Shown here: positions 7,495 through 13,606 of the stretch, piece after piece
How the letters are laid out: each line of letters starts with the position of its first letter
Position numbering within the stretch: the first letter of the stretch is position 1
Source of the DNA: Clostridia bacterium
GTDB taxonomy: Bacteria > Bacillota > Clostridia > Christensenellales > Borkfalkiaceae
NCBI GenBank assembly: GCA_017465145.1
Contig: JAFTWU010000002.1
Coordinates: 1-38,775 of the forward strand
Length of the DNA stretch: 38,775 nucleotides
Reading direction: 5' to 3'
Made by a program: the position numbers and the translations under genes
The notes under the pieces: model-generated
The model's database searches: none
The model's input: only the letters and a program-made list of their open reading frames with translations
What the model was told of the DNA's origin: nothing

Positions 7495-8226
7495 ATGGAG
7501 AAAAAATTAACTCGATTTACGTTCTACGATATGTATTGGAACGTAATCAAAAACGCCAAAGACGAAGAGATTGGGCGCTTTATTAAAGCCGTTTGCGCCT
7601 TTGTCTTTGACAACGTACCGATGGCTCCACCTAAGTCAGCGCAAGAGGATTATTATCAAAGTTGTATTCTATCTGAACTTGAAGAAGTTAAACGCCTTGA
7701 AACGCAAGGCAAAGTTCCTAAAAAGTATAACCAAAAGATGCTCCACTTTGCTTTCTTAGACGTGTACTATAAAGCCATCAAACTGATGAACGACGAAGAT
7801 AGCGGCGCATACTTAAAAGCACTCTGCTCTTATGCGTTCAACGGCAAGCAAACAAGCAAATTAAAACCACCTGTGGACGGATATTTTGAGTTTGCAAAAC
7901 TGAAATTAGAACTCTCTAAACTGCGTGCAACAAGTGGTAAAAAAGGCGGTAAAACCGAGCGTGTTAAAGTTACTGATGAAGAAATTAACGGCAAGACGGA
8001 AAAACTTGATTTTATACTATCGTACGAGGATTTTATGAAAGCGCATCCGCACATTGTAAACGACCTTTATCAAAGTAACAAACACCTTTTAAAAGGCATT
8101 ACCGATTGGACTCCTATCGACGTTGGATTAGATTATAGCGGTTATAAAAACTGTAAAAGTTTAACCAAGATTTTGGAAAACCGAAAAGAGATAGAACTTG
8201 CGGTTTTCAAGGCAAGCAAACTATGA
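7495..8226 (+). CDS. DUF6291-like protein with a duplicated domain
   Basis: A 243-residue soluble protein starting after AAGGAG (7483-7488). Residues 6-60 (FTFYDMYWNVIKNAKDEEIGRFIKAVCAFVF) and 84-140 (FAFLDVYYKAIKLMNDEDSGAYLKALCSYAF) are two copies of one helical module, as in DUF6291-type proteins of phages and mobile elements, which usually carry one. A charged linker (GKKGGKTERVKVTDEE) leads to a C-terminal part I do not recognise. It is the first gene of the mobile element, before the relaxase, so a replication or transfer accessory role is possible. The function of the family is not known to me. Confidence 0.65.
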   Translation: MEKKLTRFTFYDMYWNVIKNAKDEEIGRFIKAVCAFVFDNVPMAPPKSAQEDYYQSCILSELEEVKRLETQGKVPKKYNQKMLHFAFLDVYYKAIKLMNDEDSGAYLKALCSYAFNGKQTSKLKPPVDGYFEFAKLKLELSKLRATSGKKGGKTERVKVTDEEINGKTEKLDFILSYEDFMKAHPHIVNDLYQSNKHLLKGITDWTPIDVGLDYSGYKNCKSLTKILENRKEIELAVFKASKL

Positions 8227-8264
8227 AGCAAAACGGAAGCCAAATAAAGGTTTTAGGTAGCAGG

Positions 8265-8330
8265 CTAAGAAAATGCAGTTTCAACCGCATTTTGCCTTTG
8301 GAAAGTGGGATACCCACCTTTCCCTTTACT
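8265..8330. other. Candidate origin of transfer (two inverted repeats)
   Basis: In the 133-base gap before the relaxase are AAAATGC (8270-8276) / GCATTTT (8287-8293), and GGAAAGTGGG (8300-8309) / CCCACCTTTCC (8313-8323), which pairs with one bulged base. Two hairpins close to a relaxase gene are typical of oriT. A terminator is an alternative, though no T run follows directly. Confidence 0.4.
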
Positions 8331-8359
8331 CGTCGGTCAAATAATGGAGATAAACCGCT

Positions 8360-9712
8360 ATGAGCCAACCTGTAATTTTTGATATAGCCTATACTCCCTA
8401 TCGCCTTAAAAAAGGTTCGTCGCAAGCGGATATTGACAAACACGCAAAAGACCGTGCTTTCTTCGATATGTCGGGGCAAGACAATAACATTTACAAGTAT
8501 ATGACGGCTGAAGGCAAGATTACGGGCGAAGAAACTCAAAAGTTTACGATGCTTGAATATTTGCAAAAAAGTACGGGCGTTTTCAACCAAAACGGCTTAC
8601 TTTCAAAGCAAGAAGTTAAGGAAATGAAAAAACGCGCGCAAACGGGCGAAAAGAATATTTGGCACGGGTTTATCTCGTTCAATAAAGAGAACTCCGAGAA
8701 GATAGACACGCCTGAAAAATGTATTGACCTTATTAAGAAAACGTTCAATGAATTTTTTAAAGATGCCAGCTTTGACAAGGACAATATCGACCTTATGTGT
8801 GCGCTTCATTTAGACAAGCCCGAACACCTACATATCCACTATGTTTTTTGGGAACGAGCGCCCAAAATTAAGAACAAGCGTGCCGCCGGTTATAAATATA
8901 GAGCCAAAGGAAAAATTTCTAAAGATTCCATACTAAAAATGACCGAGCGATTAAACGCTTACACCATTAACGACGAACTCGACAAAAAACGAGATGAAGT
9001 TATTCAAAGTTTCTCGAAATCGGTAGCGTTTGAAAAGGCTCACTTTAAGGATTTAGCCGCAAAAACATTAAAGGAACTTGCGAAAGAATTACCTAAGGAC
9101 AAGCCTTGGTTCTACGCATCAAAAGAGATGGCACCGTTTAGGCATAAAATTGATATGGCAGTAGATTTTTTGCTCTCTTGCGACAACAATGCGTACGCCG
9201 CACATAGAAGTTTCGTAAAAGAAATGGACAAGAAAGAAGAAGCCTTAAAAGGAATTATGGGCAAGTATTATGCCAATCAAGTTAAAGAAGAAATGCAAAC
9301 TGCGGACTTGTTTCCTAATTACACGGATTTTCACGGCGTAGGCACAATTCACACGATAGAAAAACTACGTTGGGATTATAGGCGTAGGCTTGGTAATATC
9401 GTTCTTAAAAAGGCGAAATACATCCAAGACAATACTTATACCTACGACAAAAGATTCAAGCGTAAAATCAACGATAAATTTCTTAAACGAAACATCGCTA
9501 TTTCTAATAAGAAAATCAAAGGTTATATGCAAGGTCTATTCTCGTCTGTGGCTAAAATGTTTATGCCCGAAACAAACAACTACCGTAACCGCTTGCAAGA
9601 AATTGAAGAAGAAATGATTGCTAAGCGCAAGGAAGAAGAACAACTCATATCTTCCCCACCGCCACAGCAAAACGAAAAGTACAACCGCTACAAATTTGGC
9701 AAAGGAGATTAA
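8360..9712 (+). CDS. MobL/MobP-type relaxase
   Basis: A 450-residue relaxase. The histidine cluster HLDKPEHLHIHYVFWE (His150, His156, His158, His160) is the HUH metal site of MOBP/MobL relaxases, which nick oriT and stay joined to the DNA through a tyrosine. The N-terminal half holds the nuclease fold. The C-terminal half (about 220-450) is highly charged and helical, with a basic stretch near 380-400 that may bind DNA, and a Gln/Pro-rich end. GGAGATAA at 8345-8352 precedes the ATG. With an integrase and no secretion genes it defines the element as mobilizable rather than self-transmissible. Confidence 0.85.
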   Translation: MSQPVIFDIAYTPYRLKKGSSQADIDKHAKDRAFFDMSGQDNNIYKYMTAEGKITGEETQKFTMLEYLQKSTGVFNQNGLLSKQEVKEMKKRAQTGEKNIWHGFISFNKENSEKIDTPEKCIDLIKKTFNEFFKDASFDKDNIDLMCALHLDKPEHLHIHYVFWERAPKIKNKRAAGYKYRAKGKISKDSILKMTERLNAYTINDELDKKRDEVIQSFSKSVAFEKAHFKDLAAKTLKELAKELPKDKPWFYASKEMAPFRHKIDMAVDFLLSCDNNAYAAHRSFVKEMDKKEEALKGIMGKYYANQVKEEMQTADLFPNYTDFHGVGTIHTIEKLRWDYRRRLGNIVLKKAKYIQDNTYTYDKRFKRKINDKFLKRNIAISNKKIKGYMQGLFSSVAKMFMPETNNYRNRLQEIEEEMIAKRKEEEQLISSPPPQQNEKYNRYKFGKGD

Positions 9713-9713
9713 A

Positions 9714-9728
9714 ATGAAAGTTTTTTAG
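9714..9728 (+). other. Four-codon frame behind the relaxase gene
   Basis: ATG AAA GTT TTT TAG directly after the relaxase stop, with a good Shine-Dalgarno AAAGGAGA (9701-9708). The same frame goes on after the stop with further stops, so it may be the start of a decayed gene. It could also be a regulatory mini-frame. Confidence 0.35.
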
Positions 9729-9758
9729 AAGAAAATTTAAGAAAGTTATAAAAACAGC

Positions 9759-9798
9759 TTGACTTCTCTTGAAAAAAGTGATATTCGTATTAATACGA
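9759..9798 (+). promoter_or_regulatory. Internal promoter with palindromic operator
   Basis: TTGACT (9759-9764) and TATTCG (9782-9787) are 17 bases apart. A perfect 14-base palindrome TCGTATTAATACGA (9785-9798) covers the -10 box and the likely start point. Its 10-base core GTATTAATAC recurs at 12326-12335 near the right end of the element. The ribbon-helix-helix protein at 10161-10388 is the natural candidate binder; this is inferred. Confidence 0.5.
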
Positions 9799-9828
9799 CA
9801 ACACATTAACGTTAAGGAGAAGATTGAA

Positions 9829-10149
9829 ATGGAAGGTTTAACGCTTGAAGAAGTAATCGAATATCAGCGCACGCATCCACCCGTGAAGCACGTTTACGGC
9901 AAATGGGGCAACCTAAAAAAGCAGTATTTGATAGATACGGGTAAAGATTGGTTGATTGAAGATATTCCATCCTATCTTCACGGCATAGATAAAGCCGCCG
10001 AGCAAATTTGGGAAGTTATGAGAGAAAAACTCTTAAAGCGCCCTGAATACAAAAAGACGGGAGAATTTATGCACGACGTTAAAATCGAAATGGAAATCAA
10101 ACACCTAATTGATGAAGAAATCTTAAACGAACTTATTTACGTAGATTAA
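9829..10149 (+). CDS. TnpV-like transposon protein
   Basis: The start is ATG 9829 after AAGGAGA (9813-9819), giving 106 residues; a longer frame from 9769 begins upstream of the ribosome binding site. The pattern KWGNLKKQYL, IPSYLHGIDKAAEQ and a C-terminal EEILNELIY is that of TnpV proteins of Firmicutes mobile elements. Their biochemical role is unknown. It sits between the relaxase and a small DNA-binding protein gene, 11 bases before the latter, and is probably co-transcribed with it from the promoter at 9759. Confidence 0.65.
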   Translation: MEGLTLEEVIEYQRTHPPVKHVYGKWGNLKKQYLIDTGKDWLIEDIPSYLHGIDKAAEQIWEVMREKLLKRPEYKKTGEFMHDVKIEMEIKHLIDEEILNELIYVD

Positions 10150-10160
10150 GGAGTATTAAT

Positions 10161-10388
10161 ATGGAAAGAAAACAAGATACGCCCACTCGCATTAGTCGTA
10201 GGGCTTATGAAGAAAAACACAAAGAAGAACGCAAGCTACTTAACAAGGTTTGGGGAACGAGTATTCCCCGTAAGGATGCAGAGAAAATTGATGAGTTCCT
10301 TACAAAAAACGGACTTAGTAAAGTAGATTTAATAATGGCAGGGTTCAACTACCTGCTACAAGTCCACTCGGATAAGGCAGAACGGTAA
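10161..10388 (+). CDS. Small ribbon-helix-helix DNA-binding protein
   Basis: A 75-residue protein with AAGGAG seven bases before its ATG. A basic N terminus (residues 1-28) is followed by a strand-helix-helix unit, TSIPRKDAEKIDEFLTKNGLSKVDLIMAGFN at about 34-66. That is the layout of Arc/CopG-type ribbon-helix-helix proteins. In mobilizable elements such proteins act as repressors or as relaxase accessory factors binding oriT. Target sites could be the palindrome at 9785 or the repeats at 8270. Confidence 0.6.
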   Translation: MERKQDTPTRISRRAYEEKHKEERKLLNKVWGTSIPRKDAEKIDEFLTKNGLSKVDLIMAGFNYLLQVHSDKAER

Positions 10389-10576
10389 ACTGCTGAAAGT
10401 AATAGCCGACGTGTTTCAAGGGCGCAATGAATTTATGATATAAAGCGATGAATGAAACAGGAAACACGGAAGCGTGGTATAAAATCCACCGTATTTATGA
10501 GTTGGCGGGGTTACGATGATAAGGGAAAAATAAGCGTAACGAATTAAAAGGAGGTTATCCCGCAACCACCAAATAA
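10389..10576 (+). promoter_or_regulatory. Structured intergenic leader before the excisionase and integrase genes
   Basis: CGTGTTTC (10410-10417) pairs with GAAACACG (10461-10468). ACGG/CCGT and GTGG/CCAC nest around 10466-10491. GTTACG (10510-10515) pairs with CGTAAC (10535-10540). GTTGGCGGG (10501-10509) can pair with CCCGCAAC (10559-10566), placing the GGAGG at 10550-10554 between its arms. The density of stems suggests a regulatory leader for the recombination genes. Confidence 0.45.
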
Positions 10577-10852
10577 ATGGAGGAAAATACTATAAACAAC
10601 AAAATAACGGCGCAAAGCGCTTTTAATAAAAATATTGTAAACAATGAACCAAAAGCAAACGAAATGTTTGAAAGCTATCCTGACGTTGTCAGTGTGGAAG
10701 ATTTAATGCAAATGCTCCAAATCGGACAAGTACTTGCATATAAATTGGTAAAACGAGGAGAAATAAAATCAAGAAAAGTTGGTAGAGAATACAAAATCCC
10801 AAAGATTAACGTAATCTCATATCTTCTTAATGGTACGGAGGTGAAATCGTGA
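10577..10852 (+). CDS. Excisionase-like helix-turn-helix protein
   Basis: A 91-residue protein. The N-terminal 35 residues are polar and probably disordered; residues 38-85 (VVSVEDLMQMLQIGQVLAYKLVKRGEIKSRKVGREYKIPK) form a MerR-like HTH of the excisionase (xis) family. Its stop overlaps the integrase start by four bases (GTGA), so the two are translated together, as expected for a protein that steers the recombinase toward excision. The GGAGG lies over 20 bases before the ATG, so the start is uncertain; ATG 10664 would still keep the HTH. Confidence 0.75.
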   Translation: MEENTINNKITAQSAFNKNIVNNEPKANEMFESYPDVVSVEDLMQMLQIGQVLAYKLVKRGEIKSRKVGREYKIPKINVISYLLNGTEVKS

Positions 10853-12144
10853 ACGTAAGCATTCACGCAAAAAAAGGATTTTTATACGGCGTTATAACTT
10901 ATTACGACGAAGCAAACTTAAAAAGGCATAAATGGATAAGCACGGGCTTAAAAGAACGTGGAAATAAAAAAGAAGCCAAAAGAATTGCCGAAGAAAAAGC
11001 TGAAGAGTTTGAAAAAGAACTTATTGCTTCCCGTAATAAAATTTCTCGTCGTGCAAACGTGAGTGAAGCTGATAAGTCGGATGCAGTAATGCTTTTTACT
11101 GATTACTGCGATAGATACGTTGAAGAAAGAAAGCCAAAACTTTCTGCTTCGGTGTATTACGGCTACAAACGCTATATTCCACTCTTTAAAAAATTCTTTG
11201 ATAAGCGCAAGCTACGTTTAATCGACGTTACCGAAAAGGAATTAAACGAGTTTTACGATAGCGAAAGAAAACGTGGCGTGAAAGAAATTAGTCTAAAACA
11301 TTATAACTGTGTTCTTCGTCCCGCACTTCGCAAAGCGTATCAAGCAAAGTTGATTCCCGACAATCCGTTTGACTTTTTAGAGCCGATACATAAAGAAAAA
11401 TCGCCAATGTCTTATTACGACAAAGGCGAAATGAAAAAACTGTTTGAACTTATAAAAGGTCATCCGTTAGAAGTTCCTTTAACACTTGCCGCCTATTACG
11501 GTTTCCGTAGAAGCGAAGTGTTGGGTATTAGGTGGAGCGCAGTCGATTTTGAGCATAAACTCATAACGATTAATCACAAGGTGCTCGTTGTTGAAAAGAA
11601 AGTCATTTTAAGCGACGAATTAAAGACTAAAACGAGCCATAGAACGCTTCCGCTGATTGCGCCCGTAGAAGAACTGCTTCTTCGCCATAAGGCTAAAATA
11701 GAGGAAAATAAAGCCTTCTACGGCAACGTTTACGACAAGAGATATTTAGACTACGTTTGTGTGGAAGAAGATGGTAAAATCGTTTATCCCGACCACTTAA
11801 CGAAGAAGTTTGCAGACTTGATTAAGGAAAACGGTTTAAGACATATTAGATTTCACGATTTAAGGCACAGTTGTGCAAGTAATATGCTTGCAAGTGGCGT
11901 ACCATTAAAAGAAATTCAAGAGTGGCTTGGTCACTCGGATTTCTCGACAACGGCAAACGTGTATTCACACCTTGATTTCAGTTTTAAGATAAAAGCGGCA
12001 AATACAATTTTGTCTGCCTATTCTGATGAAGAACCTGCAATCAAGAAAGAAAGCGAACTTTCTCTTTTAGAAAAAGCAAGTCAAGAAATGAAAGCACTCG
12101 GTTTTACTTCTATCGAAGAATATCTCGCTTATAAAGCAAAATAA
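10849..12144 (+). CDS. int: Tyrosine recombinase (integrase)
   Basis: A 431-residue integrase starting at GTG 10849 after GGAGG (10835-10839). It has an N-terminal AP2-like/arm-binding part (KGFLYGVITYYDEANLKRHKWIS), a SAM-like core-binding domain at about 80-165, and the catalytic domain with Arg220 (GFRRSEVLG), His336 and Arg339 (HDLRHSC), His362 (LGHSD) and the nucleophile Tyr372 (VYSH). It inserts and, with the upstream HTH protein, removes the element by site-specific recombination. It is the last gene of the element, facing the tRNA-Arg gene. The truncated copy at 6022-6813 is its close homologue. Confidence 0.95.
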   Translation: MNVSIHAKKGFLYGVITYYDEANLKRHKWISTGLKERGNKKEAKRIAEEKAEEFEKELIASRNKISRRANVSEADKSDAVMLFTDYCDRYVEERKPKLSASVYYGYKRYIPLFKKFFDKRKLRLIDVTEKELNEFYDSERKRGVKEISLKHYNCVLRPALRKAYQAKLIPDNPFDFLEPIHKEKSPMSYYDKGEMKKLFELIKGHPLEVPLTLAAYYGFRRSEVLGIRWSAVDFEHKLITINHKVLVVEKKVILSDELKTKTSHRTLPLIAPVEELLLRHKAKIEENKAFYGNVYDKRYLDYVCVEEDGKIVYPDHLTKKFADLIKENGLRHIRFHDLRHSCASNMLASGVPLKEIQEWLGHSDFSTTANVYSHLDFSFKIKAANTILSAYSDEEPAIKKESELSLLEKASQEMKALGFTSIEEYLAYKAK

Positions 12145-12163
12145 AACTGAATAATATATAGAT

Positions 12164-12195
12164 AGACGGTATCGGAAAATGATGCCGTCTTTTCT
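12164..12195 (+). terminator. Terminator after the integrase
   Basis: AGACGGTATC (12164-12173) pairs with GATGCCGTCT (12181-12190) including a G-U pair, followed by TTTCT. Confidence 0.8.
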
Positions 12196-12276
12196 ATTGC
12201 TAAAAATAAATAAAAATATTTCAAAGTAAAAAATGATAGTAAAATTCTTCGGTTTTAACACAGAAAATGCACGTTG

Positions 12277-12379
12277 GGTTAGAACAGGGGTTAGAACAAG
12301 CCGTTTTTGGCGTTTTGCACTTTTAGTATTAATACTATAAAAAAAGATACATTTTGTTCTAACCCACGAGGTTAGAACA
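12277..12379. repeat. Four copies of GGTTAGAACA plus a palindrome
   Basis: GGTTAGAACA occurs at 12277-12286, 12289-12298 and 12370-12379, and inverted at 12355-12364. The last two form a 10-base stem with a five-base loop. Between them is a perfect 14-base palindrome TAGTATTAATACTA (12324-12337). The stretch 12239-12413 has no gene. Its place between integrase and tRNA suits recombinase arm sites. Confidence 0.6.
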
Positions 12380-12414
12380 GCGAAATTAAGATAGGTATAA
12401 TTCTAAAAATGGGT

Positions 12415-12445
12415 AAAAAATAGCCCAAAACATACCGTTTTGGGC
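12415..12445 (-). terminator. Terminator of tRNA-Arg
   Basis: On the minus strand, nine-base arms (12437-12445 and 12423-12431, GCCCAAAAC/GTTTTGGGC) with a five-base loop are followed by a T run (A run 12415-12420 on the plus strand), eight bases after the tRNA 3' end. Confidence 0.85.
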
Positions 12446-12452
12446 AAAAAAA

Positions 12453-12529
12453 TGGCGCACCCTAAGAGGCTCGAACTCCTAACCTTTGGTTCCGTAGACC
12501 AACGCTCTATCCAATTGAGCTAAGGGTGC
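12453..12529 (-). tRNA. tRNA-Arg(ACG)
   Basis: A complete 77-base tRNA with encoded CCA. Acceptor arms GCACCCT/AGGGTGC, D arm GCTC/GAGC, anticodon stem TTGGT/ACCAA with loop CTACGGA (anticodon ACG), and T arm AGGAG-TTCGAGC-CTCTT. It faces the integrase with its 3' end and its own terminator is intact. Confidence 0.95.
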
Positions 12530-12533
12530 ACAA

Positions 12534-12550
12534 CCCCGAAATCGGGGGGA
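12534..12550. other. Short hairpin between tRNA-Arg and its truncated copy
   Basis: CCCCGA/TCGGGG with an AA loop lies just 5' of the intact tRNA on the minus strand. It may be a processing signal or a remnant terminator. Confidence 0.4.
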
Positions 12551-12561
12551 TTATTAAATTT

Positions 12562-12611
12562 TAACCTTTGGTTCCGTAGACCAACGCTCTATCCAGCTGA
12601 GCTAACGGCGC
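12562..12611 (-). pseudogene. Truncated tRNA-Arg (5' 50 bases)
   Basis: It starts GCGCCGT, keeps the D arm and the complete anticodon arm (loop CTACGGA), and ends after AGGTTA, so the T arm and 3' acceptor strand are lost. 34 bases (12562-12595) are identical to 12480-12513 in the intact tRNA, but the acceptor differs (GCGCCGT against GCACCCT). It was therefore a separate tRNA-Arg gene. Confidence 0.8.
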
Positions 12612-12844
12612 ATATACTTTGTTATTTAATTGATTTTGTAAACTTAATTTATTTATCCAACTTTGTGCTGGATGGAGCGTTGCAAACGCTCTGTGCCTGA
12701 GCGTAGCGAAGAAATACGGTTGACGGGCTATCTTGACGATGCTTTCAGTTTCCAGCTGAGCTAACGGCGCATATACTTTGTTATTTAATTGATTTTGTAA
12801 ACTTAATTTTTCACCCAACCTTGTGCTGGATGGAGCGTTGCAAC
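12593..12844. repeat. Direct repeat of about 93 bases carrying tRNA 5' ends and leader
   Basis: 12593-12650 is identical to 12752-12809, and similarity goes on to 12686 and 12844 with a few changes and one gap. Each copy holds the first 19 bases of the tRNA-Arg and its upstream leader; the right copy (tRNA part 12752-12770) has nothing more of the tRNA. The stretch 12612-12920 has no protein gene I believe in. Confidence 0.8.
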
Positions 12845-12865
12845 TGCTAGCAATAATTAAGTTTC

Positions 12866-12895
12866 GTTAAGGCCGTTTTTTCAAACAGCCTTAAC
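12866..12895. terminator. Possible terminator of the cysE operon
   Basis: GTTAAGGC (12866-12873) / GCCTTAAC (12888-12895) with inner GTTT/AAAC pairing lies 25 bases beyond the stop of the SGNH gene. No clear T run follows on the minus strand. Confidence 0.45.
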
Positions 12896-12920
12896 ATTAT
12901 AAGATAAAATTTTGCCTTTG

Positions 12921-13556
12921 TCAAATTATTTGTTTATCGTTTTTTATAAACTCACAAATTTTTTCAGCAATCTTTTTATGTCCGTTGTCGTTTGGATGAA
13001 GACCGTCTACGAAAAATTCACTCTCTTCTTCAGGGGGTTCGGGGAAAAAGTTGTTAAATAAATCTATGTATTTTAAGCCGTATAAATCAACGTATTCTTT
13101 AATAACCTTTACGTAGTCTATTAAATGTAAACCCGTAACGGGGTTAATTCTTACGTTCATATTAAACCTTTTCATCGGCAATATAATTATAACGTTTTCT
13201 TTGCCGTACATACCGATTAAGGTAGAAAAAAGCATATTTACCGCGCCGTAGAAGGTGTATGGGTCATAGTCCCCCATCTTGCCGAACTCCGCGTCTCCGT
13301 GCCCAAAATCGTTGGTGCCACCGAACACGAAAATCTTGTCCGCCGTTTTATCTAATAAAGCGGTGCGCAAGTTAAAATCAATATCGTAGCGGTGAATTAA
13401 AGAAGGCTCTTTTTTTCTTGCATACCTTGTTCCGCCTATGCCGTAGTTGATAACTTCGCAACCAAGCATTTTTCCTACTTGGCTAACGTAGCAAAAATCT
13501 CTTTCGCTTGCACCCGTACCGTCTGTAATGCTATCGCCTAAAAACGCTAGTTTCAT
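12921..13556 (-). CDS. SGNH/GDSL-family hydrolase (cytosolic)
   Basis: A 211-residue esterase/lipase-like enzyme without signal peptide. Block I is LGDSITDG with the nucleophile Ser9; the Gly block is YGIGGTRY near 40; block III is FGGTNDFG near 78; the catalytic Asp-x-x-His is in DGLHPNDNGH near 185. The substrate is unknown; such enzymes remove acyl groups from sugars or lipids. AGAGG precedes the start, and the gene follows alaS by 50 bases, as the last gene of the cysE-cysS-alaS run. Confidence 0.85.
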   Translation of the reverse strand: MKLAFLGDSITDGTGASERDFCYVSQVGKMLGCEVINYGIGGTRYARKKEPSLIHRYDIDFNLRTALLDKTADKIFVFGGTNDFGHGDAEFGKMGDYDPYTFYGAVNMLFSTLIGMYGKENVIIILPMKRFNMNVRINPVTGLHLIDYVKVIKEYVDLYGLKYIDLFNNFFPEPPEEESEFFVDGLHPNDNGHKKIAEKICEFIKNDKQII

Positions 13557-13606
13557 TTTATTTTCCTCTAAAAACCTTTTCTTTTCAACTTTTTAGGTTG
13601 ATTATA

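Larger units (their letters stand above)
6912..12238 (+). mobile_element. Integrative mobilizable element beside tRNA-Arg
   Basis: One block of rightward genes: DUF6291-like, relaxase, TnpV-like, ribbon-helix-helix, excisionase-like HTH, tyrosine integrase. There are no type IV secretion or replication genes, so it would move with help from a conjugative element. The left limit is set where homology with the deleted upstream copy's tail ends (6911) and the right limit where the same tail ends (12238). A tRNA-Arg gene lies 215 bases beyond. I found no flanking duplication that fixes the attachment core. Confidence 0.75.

Noticed and set aside
12561-12818. 85-residue minus-strand frame containing APLAQLDRALVYGTKG
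   Set aside because: It is a translation of tRNA-Arg sequence and its repeats; this peptide is a well-known false gene product.
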